Positions 8,496-16,453 of a stretch of DNA of 64,000 bases are shown in pieces. The stretch lies in assembly GCA_029776255.1 (NCBI GenBank), contig JAKOTN010000023.1, forward strand, positions 60,682 through 124,681. Direction: 5' to 3'. This stretch comes from Pseudomonadota bacterium (GTDB lineage Bacteria; Pseudomonadota; Gammaproteobacteria; Burkholderiales; Rhodocyclaceae). Both the position numbers and the translations under genes were made by a program. Numbering within the stretch: the stretch's first letter is position 1; each line of letters begins with the position of its first letter. The notes beneath the pieces were generated by a model. That model saw only the letters and a list, made by a program, of their open reading frames with translations, was not told where the DNA came from and did not search any database.

Positions 8496-8963
8496 TGAAT
8501 CGCCCCGGGAATCGCGGAGGCCATTTGGTTTGAGTCAGGCGGTAACGGCCTGCGCGGTTTGACAGCGGTGGTAGTTTGCCTCGGCTTCGGCCGGAGGAAT
8601 ATACCCGATGGGCTCAAGCAATCGATGATGATTGAACCACGAGACCCATTCGAGTGTTGCCAGCTCGACGGCCTCCTTGGACTTCCATGGGCCGCGCCGG
8701 TGAATGACCTCCGCTTTGTAGAGGCCGTCGATCGTCTCAGCGAGGGCGTTGTCATCGCTGTCGCCCTTGCTGCCGACGGAGGGCTCGATACCGGCTTCCC
8801 CGAGACGCGCCGAGTAACGAATCGAGACGTACCGGCCCCCCCGGTCGCTATGTCGCTATGGTCGATCAGCGTATTGCGATCCGGCTGGCGGGCGTACAGG
8901 GCCTGCTCCAGGGCATCCAGAATTCCCAAAGAAGGGAGCCTCCTCAAAACCCGGGGCGATTCA
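8496..8963. mobile_element. Internally deleted IS3-family element (468 bp, both ends kept)
   Basis: The left end TGAATCGCCCCGGG (8496-8509) and the right end, read inward from 8963, share a perfect 14-bp inverted repeat, continuing imperfectly to GGAGGC. The TGA...TCA termini are typical of IS3-family elements. Only the C-terminal part of OrfB remains between them, where a full element would be about 1.2-1.4 kb. The left end begins at the base after the STAND gene's stop codon. I could not find an obvious target-site duplication. Confidence 0.75.
8535..8925 (-). pseudogene. IS3-family transposase OrfB, C-terminal fragment, frameshifted
   Basis: Minus-strand translation gives ILDALEQALYARQPDRNTLI, then DHSD, then, after a frame change, RGGRYVSIRYSARLGEAGIE and on to LLEPIGYIPPAEAEANYHRC and a TGA at 8535-8537. 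This is the end of the DDE domain and the C-terminus of an IS3 OrfB. The lesion is an 8-bp tandem duplication (gtcgctat at 8844-8851 and 8852-8859) in the H-S-D-R-G region. Removing one copy restores the frame. The N-terminal catalytic part and OrfA are missing. Confidence 0.8.
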
Positions 8964-9202
8964 CTTGACCATGAACCTGATTCGCCTCGACCCCGTCCCA
9001 CGTAAAGGCGGCATCAAGGTCCGGCGCCTGATCGCCGCAACGTCCGACGATTACCGCGCCCACCTCTTCGGGCTCGGGTGATTCGTGCGATTACCCTGTC
9101 TTTTCGCGCTCCCGGTGCCGGCGGAGGCGCATTGCCCGTAAAATGGCGCCTTCTTGCCCTTTGCTCCTTCAACCGCCCCGCCGCTTGAGCACCTGCCGCC
9201 AA
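8964..9202. other. Short region between IS3 remnant and pyrF
   Basis: A 36-codon reading from ATG 8971 (MNLIRLDPVPRKGGIKVRRL, ending at 9081) has no good ribosome-binding site and no family I recognise. It may be the tail of a gene cut off by the insertion element. The rest holds the pyrF leader. Confidence 0.3.
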
Positions 9203-10024
9203 ATGAACTTCATCCATGCCCTCCGCGCCGCCTGGCAAGACCGTGACAGCCTGCTGTGCGTCGGTCTCGACCCCGACCCGGCACGCTTTCCCCGCCACCT
9301 GCACGGCCGACCCGACGCGATTCTCGAATTCTGCCGCGGCGTCGTCGACGCCACCGCCGATCTCGTCTGCTGTTTCAAACCCCAAATCGCCTACTTTGCC
9401 GCCCATCGCGCCGAAGACCAGCTCGAAGCCCTGATCGCCCATATTCACGCCAAACACCCCGCGGTGCCGGTGATCCTCGACGCCAAACGCGGCGACATCG
9501 GCAGCACCGCCGAACAGTACGCCATCGAAGCCTTCGAGCGCTTCCGGGCCGACGCGGTCACCGTCAACCCCTACATGGGCCGCGATTCGGTCGAACCGTA
9601 TCTGGCGCATGCCGGCAAGGGCGTGATCCTGCTCTGCCGAACGTCCAACCCCGGCGGCAGCGATCTGCAATTTCTCGATGTCGGCGGCGAAAAACTCTAC
9701 GAGCGTCTGGCCCGTCTGGTCAGCAGCGAATGGAACGGCGGCGGCCAATGCGCGCTGGTCGTCGGCGCCACTTTCCCCGCCGAAATCGCCCGCGTCCGCC
9801 AACTGACCGGCGACATGCCGCTGCTCGTTCCCGGAATCGGCGCCCAGGGCGGCGATGTCGACGCCACCGTCCGCGCCGGCTGCACCGCCGACGGCGGCGG
9901 CTTGATCGTTAATTCCTCGCGCGCCATCCTCTACGCCGGCAAGGGCGAGGACTATGCCGACGCCGCCCGCCGGGCCGCGCAATCGACCCGGCGGGCCATC
10001 AACGCCCGCCGCCCGCGCGCCTGA
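9203..10024 (+). CDS. pyrF: Orotidine 5'-phosphate decarboxylase
   Basis: A 273-residue enzyme of the longer (group 2) OMP decarboxylase branch, catalysing the last step of UMP synthesis. The signature [18 protein letters not shown] contains the catalytic Asp/Lys set; LCVGLDPDP opens the barrel and [10 protein letters not shown] forms the phosphate-binding part. ATG 9203 is chosen because the preceding 20 in-frame codons read as non-homologous leader. It ends 15 bases before the convergent mltA gene. Confidence 0.95.
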   Translation: MNFIHALRAAWQDRDSLLCVGLDPDPARFPRHLHGRPDAILEFCRGVVDATADLVCCFKPQIAYFAAHRAEDQLEALIAHIHAKHPAVPVILDAKRGDIGSTAEQYAIEAFERFRADAVTVNPYMGRDSVEPYLAHAGKGVILLCRTSNPGGSDLQFLDVGGEKLYERLARLVSSEWNGGGQCALVVGATFPAEIARVRQLTGDMPLLVPGIGAQGGDVDATVRAGCTADGGGLIVNSSRAILYAGKGEDYADAARRAAQSTRRAINARRPRA

Positions 10025-10039
10025 TCGAAAAAAACGGGT

Positions 10040-11299
10040 TCAAGGTTGTTTCGCGGCGGCGGGCGGCAGGAGGACCCACATCGATCCGGGTTGCTTCATG
10101 CGTCCGGCCTGATTGCCGGCCGCGTCGCCAAAACCGTAGAACAGATCGGCGCGCACGGCGCCGCGAATGGCGCTGCCCGTATCCTGCGCGAGGACCAGAC
10201 GCCGGAGCGGGGCGGAGGATTCCGGGTGCCGGGTGGCGAGAAAGACCGGCGCGCCAAGCGGCACGTGGCGCGGGTCCACGGCGATGCTGCGTTCGGCGCT
10301 CAAGGGCACGCCGAGCGCGCCGTTCGGTCCGTCGCTGTCGTTGCCCCTGGCGCTCTGTTCGCGGAAGAACACATAGCTGGGATTGGCGTTCAGCAACTCG
10401 GTGACGCGGCTCGGGTGGCTGCGCGCCCAGTGCTTGATTCCCGGCATCGTCGCCTGTTCGAGCGTCAACTCGCCGCGATCGACCAGCCGCCTGCCAATCG
10501 ATTGGTAAACATGGCCGTTCTGGTCGGCGTAGGCTAGGCGCGCGGTGCTGCCGTCGGTGAGTTTGACCCGCCCAGAGCCTTGCACTTGCAGGAAGAACAG
10601 CTCGACCGGGTCATCGACCCACAGCAAGGTGCGGTCGGCATACTCCTTTTCGCGGGCGGCGATTTCGGCGCGCGAGTAATAGGGAACCACTTTGTTGCCC
10701 TGCAAGCGGCCGCGCAAACGCAGGCTCTTCACGTCCGGTTGCGCCGCGCCGAGATCGACGGTCAGCAAATCGGCGGGAACACCCAGCACCGGGTGCAGGT
10801 AAGGCTTGCCGCGCGTCCGCGAGCCGTGCAACAACGGCTCGTAGTAGCCGGTGACCAGACCGCTGCCGCTGCCGTCGCCATTGACTACCTGCCAAGGCTG
10901 AAGGCGCGATTCGAAAAAGCGGCGCGCGCCGGCGGCGGACGGTGCCGCCATCGCCTTCGCCTCGTCGCAGACCGCTTTCCACCGCGGCCATTGCGGCCGG
11001 CTGGCCAACCCGCGGCACGAGTGCAGGAACGCCGGCCAGGCGGCGGCCAGATCGTCCTCGGCCCATCCCGGCAGATCGCTCCAGCGCGCGGCCTGCATGG
11101 GTTTTGTCGCCGCCGACGTCGTGGTGTCAGGCGAGGCGGCGGTCGACCCGGTCGCCACCGCGTTGGTCGCCTTGCCGCAGGGCGCGCAGGCACGGGAGGC
11201 GTCGTCGGTGGGGGCTTCCATGGTCGTCGAACAGGCGGCGAGCAGCAGGGCGATCAACGGAGCGGCGTGGCGGGCGGGCGGCAATTGGCGTTTGGGCAT
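10040..11299 (-). CDS. mltA: Membrane-bound lytic murein transglycosylase A
   Basis: A 419-residue lipoprotein: N-terminal signal ending in LLAAC-S (lipobox), a low-complexity Ala/Thr/Asp linker, an MltA barrel domain with GYYEPLLHGSRTRG, and a C-terminal 3D domain. The 3D domain carries the conserved Asp residues in LAQDTGSAIRGAVRADLFYG. The enzyme cleaves peptidoglycan glycan strands with 1,6-anhydro product formation at the outer membrane. It lies convergent to pyrF and divergent from the DUF815 gene. Confidence 0.93.
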   Translation of the reverse strand: MPKRQLPPARHAAPLIALLLAACSTTMEAPTDDASRACAPCGKATNAVATGSTAASPDTTTSAATKPMQAARWSDLPGWAEDDLAAAWPAFLHSCRGLASRPQWPRWKAVCDEAKAMAAPSAAGARRFFESRLQPWQVVNGDGSGSGLVTGYYEPLLHGSRTRGKPYLHPVLGVPADLLTVDLGAAQPDVKSLRLRGRLQGNKVVPYYSRAEIAAREKEYADRTLLWVDDPVELFFLQVQGSGRVKLTDGSTARLAYADQNGHVYQSIGRRLVDRGELTLEQATMPGIKHWARSHPSRVTELLNANPSYVFFREQSARGNDSDGPNGALGVPLSAERSIAVDPRHVPLGAPVFLATRHPESSAPLRRLVLAQDTGSAIRGAVRADLFYGFGDAAGNQAGRMKQPGSMWVLLPPAAAKQP

Positions 11300-11346
11300 G
11301 ATCTTGGCTAGAGTGTCGGGTTCGTCAACTCGCCGAGTATAGTCCG

Positions 11347-12267
11347 ATGACCGATCCTTTCCGGCAACTTGTCCTCTTTCTGGCGCGCGCCGAACAACTG
11401 ATCGAGCGCCTCGAGCCGTTGCTGCCGCCGGCGTCGGCGGCGCCGGACTGGCAGGCCAGCCGCGCGTTCCGCTGGCGCACCGGGCGCGGGGCCGGCTATC
11501 TGCAGCCGATCGCCCGTCTGCCGGCCATCCGCCTCGCCGACTTGTGCGACATCGACGACCAGAAGGCCCGCGTCGACGCCAATACCCGCCATTTCGTCGC
11601 CGGCCGGCCGGCCAACAATGTCCTGCTCACCGGCGCGCGCGGCTCGGGAAAGTCATCGCTGGTCAAGGCGCTGCTCAACGAATACGCGCCCGACGGTCTG
11701 CGGGTGATCGAAGTCGAGAAAGGCGATCTGACCGATCTGCCCGACATCGTCGATCTGATCGCCGACCGTCCCGAACGCTTCATCGTCTTCTGCGACGACC
11801 TCTCCTTCGACGCCGGCGACGCCCGCTACAAGGCGCTGAAAGTCGTGCTCGACGGATCGATCGCCGCGCCGCCGGAAAACGTGCTGATCTACGCCACCTC
11901 CAACCGCCGTCACCTGATGCCCGAGTATTTCGCTGAAAACCTTGAAAACCAGCGGTTCGGCGAGGAAATCCATCCAGGCGAGGCGATAGAGGAAAAGATT
12001 TCGCTCTCCGAGCGTTTCGGCCTCTGGGTATCGTTTTATCCCTTCGACCAGGACGCCTATCTGCACATCGTCGCGCATTGGCTGCGTGCTTTCGGTTGCG
12101 ACGCCGCGACGATCGCCGCCGCCGAGCGCGACGCCCTGAACTGGGCGCTGGAACGCGGTTCGCGCAGCGGCCGCGTCGCCTGGCAGTTCGCTCGCGACTG
12201 GGCGGGACAAGCTCGCCAGGCGTCGCCGGCGCGCAAAAGGGCACGCGCCAGGAGCGCGGAAAAATGA
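11347..12267 (+). CDS. DUF815-family AAA+ ATPase
   Basis: A 306-residue P-loop ATPase with Walker A LLTGARGSGKSSL (about 94-106), Walker B FIVFCDDLSFD (about 144-154) and a sensor-1-like IYATSNRRHL. This is the DUF815 layout found widely in proteobacteria, whose function is unknown. ATGA overlap with the following gene shows translational coupling to the MutT-ThiE fusion. It carries a basic, Ala/Arg-rich C-terminal tail. Confidence 0.88.
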   Translation: MTDPFRQLVLFLARAEQLIERLEPLLPPASAAPDWQASRAFRWRTGRGAGYLQPIARLPAIRLADLCDIDDQKARVDANTRHFVAGRPANNVLLTGARGSGKSSLVKALLNEYAPDGLRVIEVEKGDLTDLPDIVDLIADRPERFIVFCDDLSFDAGDARYKALKVVLDGSIAAPPENVLIYATSNRRHLMPEYFAENLENQRFGEEIHPGEAIEEKISLSERFGLWVSFYPFDQDAYLHIVAHWLRAFGCDAATIAAAERDALNWALERGSRSGRVAWQFARDWAGQARQASPARKRARARSAEK

Positions 12268-13220
12268 CGGCGATCACGGAAATCACCGACGTCGCGGCGG
12301 CGGTGCTGTTGCGCGGCGAGCCGGCAGCGCCGGAGTTCTTGTTGGCCCAACGACCGCCGGGCAAGGTCTATGCGGGTTACTGGGAGTTTCCCGGCGGCAA
12401 GGTCGAGGCCGGCGAGGACGCCCGGCAAGCCCTGTGCCGCGAACTTCGCGAAGAACTCGGCATCGACGTGCGGCAGGCCTGGCCGTGGATCTGCCGCCAG
12501 TTCGTCTATCCGCACGCCACCGTTCGCCTCAAATTCTTCCGCGTCACCGCCTGGGACGGCGAAATCGCGCCGATCGAGCACAGCGGATTCACCTGGGCGC
12601 CGGTGGGCGAGGCGGCGAAAGTGGCGCCAATCCTGCCGGCCAACGACCCGATCCTGCGCGCCATCGCCCTGCCGGCGTGCTACGCGCTGACCCATGCCGA
12701 AGCCAACGGCCCGGAAAACGAACTGGCGCGTCTGCGGCGGGCGCTTGCCGACGGAGCGCGGCTGATTCAGGTACGCGACAAATCGCTGCCGCCAGCGCGG
12801 CGGCGGGATTTCGCCGCGGCAACGATGGCGCTGGCCCGCGAGTACCCATCCACCCGCGTGCTGATCAACGACGACCCGGAACTGGCGCGCGCGCTTGGCG
12901 CTTCGGGCGTGCACCTGTCGTCGCGCCAACTGTGGCGGGTCGAGCGGCGGCCGGATTTCGACTGCGTGGCCGCCTCGTGCCACACGGCCGCCGATCTGGC
13001 GCGCGCGGCGGAACTGGCGCTCGACTTCGCGGTGCTCGGTCCCGTTCTGCCGACCGCCAGCCATCCGGGCCTGCCCGGCATCGGCTGGTCGCGTTTCGCC
13101 CAATTGGTGGACCGCTCGCCGCTGCCGGTTTACGCGCTTGGCGGCATGGACGCGGCCGTGCTCGACCAGGCGCGCGCCAGCGGCGCGCACGGCATCGCGC
13201 AATTGCGCGGCTGGCATTGA
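12264..13220 (+). CDS. mutT: Nudix hydrolase (MutT) fused to ThiE-like domain
   Basis: A 318-residue two-domain protein. Residues 1-135 are a Nudix hydrolase with the box GGKVEAGEDARQALCRELRE followed by ELGI, plausibly hydrolysing 8-oxo-dGTP. Residues about 145-318 resemble thiamine-phosphate synthase (LIQVRDKSLPP, LINDDPELARALGASGVHL, AVLGPVLPTASHPG, YALGGMDA). The ATG overlaps the upstream TGA. This fusion is common in beta- and gammaproteobacteria. The ThiE-like part is often thought not to be a housekeeping ThiE, and no other thi gene is nearby. Confidence 0.9.
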   Translation: MTAITEITDVAAAVLLRGEPAAPEFLLAQRPPGKVYAGYWEFPGGKVEAGEDARQALCRELREELGIDVRQAWPWICRQFVYPHATVRLKFFRVTAWDGEIAPIEHSGFTWAPVGEAAKVAPILPANDPILRAIALPACYALTHAEANGPENELARLRRALADGARLIQVRDKSLPPARRRDFAAATMALAREYPSTRVLINDDPELARALGASGVHLSSRQLWRVERRPDFDCVAASCHTAADLARAAELALDFAVLGPVLPTASHPGLPGIGWSRFAQLVDRSPLPVYALGGMDAAVLDQARASGAHGIAQLRGWH

Positions 13221-13281
13221 ACGCCACCCGTGGCGAATCGCCACGTTTTCCCACACCGGCTTGACGTTGCGTATCGCCGAA

Positions 13282-13701
13282 TCAATCGCTCGCCGGTTCG
13301 GTCACGAAACCGATTCTGACCATGCCGGCCTGAGCCGCTCGCGCCATGACCTTGGCGACCGTTTCATATTGCACATGGCGGTCGGCGTGGATGTGCAACT
13401 CCGACGGCGGTTCCTTGCGAGCCTCGGCGGCAAAACGTCGCGGTAACTCGTCCAGGCGTACCGCTTCGCCATTCCAGAACAATTCGCCGTTTTCCCGAAT
13501 GCCAAACGCCACGTGTTCCGGCTTGGTGATATTGACCTTGCTCGACGCCTTGGGCAGGTCGATTTTCACCGAATGCGTCAGCAACGGCGCGGTAACGATG
13601 AAAATCACCAGCAGCACCAGCATCACATCGACCAATGGCACGACGTTCATCTCGCTCACCGGCGGCTTGCCGCGATAGCGCGTGAAATTTTCCCGGATCA
13701 T
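13282..13701 (-). CDS. exbD: ExbD-type biopolymer transport protein
   Basis: A 139-residue inner-membrane protein with one TM helix (VPLVDVMLVLLVIFIVTAPL), which carries the conserved membrane Asp used for proton coupling, and a periplasmic domain. It works with ExbB to energise TonB. The start ATG is two bases after the exbB stop. It is the last gene of the receptor-PepSY-tonB-exbB-exbD operon. Confidence 0.93.
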   Translation of the reverse strand: MIRENFTRYRGKPPVSEMNVVPLVDVMLVLLVIFIVTAPLLTHSVKIDLPKASSKVNITKPEHVAFGIRENGELFWNGEAVRLDELPRRFAAEARKEPPSELHIHADRHVQYETVAKVMARAAQAGMVRIGFVTEPASD

Positions 13702-13703
13702 GG

Positions 13704-14423
13704 TTAACCCCGGCGCGCGGTGGAAGGCGCCACCGGTCTGCCGTCGCCGCTCTTCACTGTCAGTAGAACGTACAAGTCGTGGGCGAAGGACTCCAGACGA
13801 GAAAGCCACAAGCGGTTGCGCCGGTTGAAGGCGTTGTAGGCCAGTACCGCCGGAATCGCCACCGCCAGCCCCAGCGCGGTCATGATCAAGGCTTCGCCCA
13901 CCGGGCCGGCGACCTTGTCCAGCGTTCCCTGGCCGGATAGGCCGATCCGCACCAGCGCGTGATAGATTCCCCACACCGTGCCGAACAGGCCGACGTAGGG
14001 CGCGGCGGAACCGGCCGAGGCCAGAATCGTCAAGCCATGCTCCGACCGTGCCGCCTCGACATCGATCGCATTGGCCAGTGTGCGGGTCAAATACTCCGTC
14101 AGGCCACCAGCCGCGGCCAGATGGTCCGGGCCGTCGTCCACCTGGGTCCGCAGCGATTTCTCGACCAGCGCCGCAAACGCGTTGTCGGCCGGCTGCGACT
14201 GCAAGGCGGCGTCGACCTCTGACAGGGAAGAGGCTTTCCAGAAGCGTTCGAGGAAGGTGTCGGCCCGACGCCGAGCCAGCATGTTGGCCAGGGCGCGAGT
14301 GACGATCAGATACCAACTGGCGACCGACAACAACAGCAACGTCGCGAGGACGAGTTTGCCGACGCTGTCGGTTTGGGTCAAAAAATGGGCAAAACCCAGA
14401 CTATCCACCGTCGCTTGTTCCAT
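13704..14423 (-). CDS. exbB: ExbB-type MotA/TolQ/ExbB proton channel protein
   Basis: A 239-residue protein with three TM segments: one near the N-terminus (KLVLATLLLLSVASWYLIV) and two in the C-terminal half (SAAPYVGLFGTVWGIYHAL; EALIMTALGLAVAIPAVLAY). The latter hold the conserved GLFGTVWGI and TALGLAVAIPA signatures. It pairs with ExbD in the TonB motor. Only 3 bases separate it from tonB. Confidence 0.94.
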   Translation of the reverse strand: MEQATVDSLGFAHFLTQTDSVGKLVLATLLLLSVASWYLIVTRALANMLARRRADTFLERFWKASSLSEVDAALQSQPADNAFAALVEKSLRTQVDDGPDHLAAAGGLTEYLTRTLANAIDVEAARSEHGLTILASAGSAAPYVGLFGTVWGIYHALVRIGLSGQGTLDKVAGPVGEALIMTALGLAVAIPAVLAYNAFNRRNRLWLSRLESFAHDLYVLLTVKSGDGRPVAPSTARRG

Positions 14424-14426
14424 GGA

Positions 14427-15098
14427 TCAGTTTCCGTTCAGAATGAAGTTAAAGGGTTGTAGGGCGACGGCGCGTACCGGGTGGCCGTTGCGCATGGGCG
14501 GCGTACAGCGCCAGGCGCGCACGGTGCTCAACGCCGCCTCGTCGAGACGCGGGTGTCCGCTGCTTCGTTCGATCCGCGCCAGGGCCACATGGCCGCTCTC
14601 GTTCAATTCGACACGCAATACGACCGCGCCGGTTTCGCCCAGGCGTCTGGATTGAACCGGATAAGCGGGTGCCGGGCGTTCTGGACAGGCCACCGCGAGT
14701 TCCGAGGAAAGCGACACCGGCCCGGGCGGCAAGGGCATCGGCGCGGGCGCCGGCGGGGGCGGTTGACCGATGGCCTCCGGCGCGGGTACTGGTGCTGCTG
14801 GCGGTGCGACGTAATCGGCTGTGGTCACCGGCCGCGTTTCGGCGGTCGTCGTTCGGGGAGGCGATTTCGCGACCGGCCTGGGCATTATTGGTGTCGACGC
14901 GGGCGGTCGCCGGGGCTTGTCGTCTTTTTTCTCCGGCGCCGGTGGGGCGACGAAACGCGCAAACAAGGTTGTCGCCGTTGCCGGCGCGGGAAGTAAACGA
15001 TGCCGCCACAAACCATGCAGAGCCGCTGCATGCAGCGCGAGAACCACCGCAAAACCAGCCACGCGCCGCAGCGGGAAATGTCTCGGCATTTCAGACAT
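14427..15098 (-). CDS. tonB: TonB energy transducer
   Basis: About 223 residues: a short cytoplasmic N-terminus, one TM anchor (VAGFAVVLALHAAALHGLW), a Pro/Ala-rich periplasm-spanning region and a C-terminal TonB domain (CPERPAPAYPVQSRRLGETG, VELNESGHVALARIERSSGH, LDEAALSTVRAWRCTPP). The start chosen is ATG 15098, which overlaps the PepSY stop; ATG 15089 is an alternative. Longer in-frame upstream readings lie inside the PepSY gene. Confidence 0.9.
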   Translation of the reverse strand: MSEMPRHFPLRRVAGFAVVLALHAAALHGLWRHRLLPAPATATTLFARFVAPPAPEKKDDKPRRPPASTPIMPRPVAKSPPRTTTAETRPVTTADYVAPPAAPVPAPEAIGQPPPPAPAPMPLPPGPVSLSSELAVACPERPAPAYPVQSRRLGETGAVVLRVELNESGHVALARIERSSGHPRLDEAALSTVRAWRCTPPMRNGHPVRAVALQPFNFILNGN

Positions 15099-16383
15099 CC
15101 ACCCGCGCATCGGCGCGATCGACGCCGCTTTGGCGCCGATCGCGGCGCTTGCCCGACAGCAGGCGGGCCCGGCGTTTTTTCCACCAGATATAGACGCCGG
15201 TGACCGAAAGCAGCGCCACCAGCACGCCGAGAGCGCTGACAAAAATCTGGTAGGGACGGCCGAAGACGCGCGCCATGTGCAAGGCGTAAAGCCAGCTTTC
15301 GATCGAATTTCCCAGGCGTTCCCCGGTTGGCCGATGCAGGCGGATCAAGGCGCCGGTGTCTCCGTCGAAGACAACGACGGTGCTGCCGCCCTTGTGAGCA
15401 CGCTCGAACAGATCCTGACTGCCGCGAACCTGATAGCTGTAGGCACCGGTTCTTTCGTTGTAGACCAATCCCAGCGGCTGACGAACCGTGAAGCGGTAGT
15501 GTGCCGCCAGTTCGGCGATCAATTTTTCACCGGTTGCCTGCGCTGCCCGCCAATCGAGACGCGGCAACGCATTCGCTCGCTTGGGCATCGCGGCGACGGC
15601 GACCCGCGGCGATTCGTAATCGAACAGGCGGTTCATCACCCAGTCGTATACCGGAAAGCGGATATTCATCATCACGCTGGACCAGGCGAAAACGAGCAGT
15701 GGCGGCCATAGCCAGAGTCCACCGGCGCGGTGCAGGTCGAAGTGGAATCGGTAGGTGCCGGCGCCAGGCTTGATCCGCCAGGCGAGTCGCCAGCGGCGCC
15801 AGAAACGGGGCGTGGAATTGGGAAAGGTCAGATATACCGCCACGAAGCAGTCGACCGTCCAGGCCAGCGCGACCAGGCCGAGGATCAACTGCCCGCTCTC
15901 GCCAAGAGTCATGTTGAAATGCAACAGATAAATGAAGGGCATCAAGTTGACAACGCCCTCGGAAAGATCGCCCCGGGTGCGTCGCCCCAGTTCGCGGCCG
16001 GTCCACGGATCGAGATAAAACTGCGTGAATCCCAAAGTGGCGGGAATCCCCGTCGCCGGGTCCTTCAATGGGCGGAATGCCGCAGAAACCTGATCGGCTT
16101 CGGTAAACGCCACGCCGCCTAGGCGGGCATTGGGCACCAGCCTCTGGGCGTTCTCCGCCAGCGTGGCGAGATCCAGCGCTGCCGCGCCGACGGGAGCCTT
16201 GGCGAACAGGCGCGGTGCGAAAATGCGCTCCAGTTCGCTGTTAAAGGCAAGCATGCCGCCGGTGGCACCAACGAGCACCAGGAAAACGGCGGTCACCAAG
16301 CCGGTGTACCGGTGCAGCAGAACCCAAAAATCGCGCTGCCTGAAACCACCGGTTTTGCCGCCCCATCCGTTTTCAAATGCCAT
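15091..16383 (-). CDS. PepSY-associated TM protein (iron-uptake associated)
   Basis: A 430-residue membrane protein with an N-terminal TM (YTGLVTAVFLVLVGATGGML), a periplasmic PepSY-like region, central TMs with conserved His (FIYLLHFNMTLGESG; FHFDLHRAGGLWLWPPLLVF), a second periplasmic part and a final TM (FVSALGVLVALLSVTGVYIW). Such proteins commonly sit next to siderophore receptors, and some act as siderophore or ferric reductases. That role here is inferred from position between receptor and tonB. Confidence 0.85.
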   Translation of the reverse strand: MAFENGWGGKTGGFRQRDFWVLLHRYTGLVTAVFLVLVGATGGMLAFNSELERIFAPRLFAKAPVGAAALDLATLAENAQRLVPNARLGGVAFTEADQVSAAFRPLKDPATGIPATLGFTQFYLDPWTGRELGRRTRGDLSEGVVNLMPFIYLLHFNMTLGESGQLILGLVALAWTVDCFVAVYLTFPNSTPRFWRRWRLAWRIKPGAGTYRFHFDLHRAGGLWLWPPLLVFAWSSVMMNIRFPVYDWVMNRLFDYESPRVAVAAMPKRANALPRLDWRAAQATGEKLIAELAAHYRFTVRQPLGLVYNERTGAYSYQVRGSQDLFERAHKGGSTVVVFDGDTGALIRLHRPTGERLGNSIESWLYALHMARVFGRPYQIFVSALGVLVALLSVTGVYIWWKKRRARLLSGKRRDRRQSGVDRADARVDV

Positions 16384-16453
16384 CCGTCATACCATTGGCA
16401 GGGCTTTCCGGCGACGCCGGCGGATCTCGCTAGCGTGCGCCTTCGCCGGGCGG

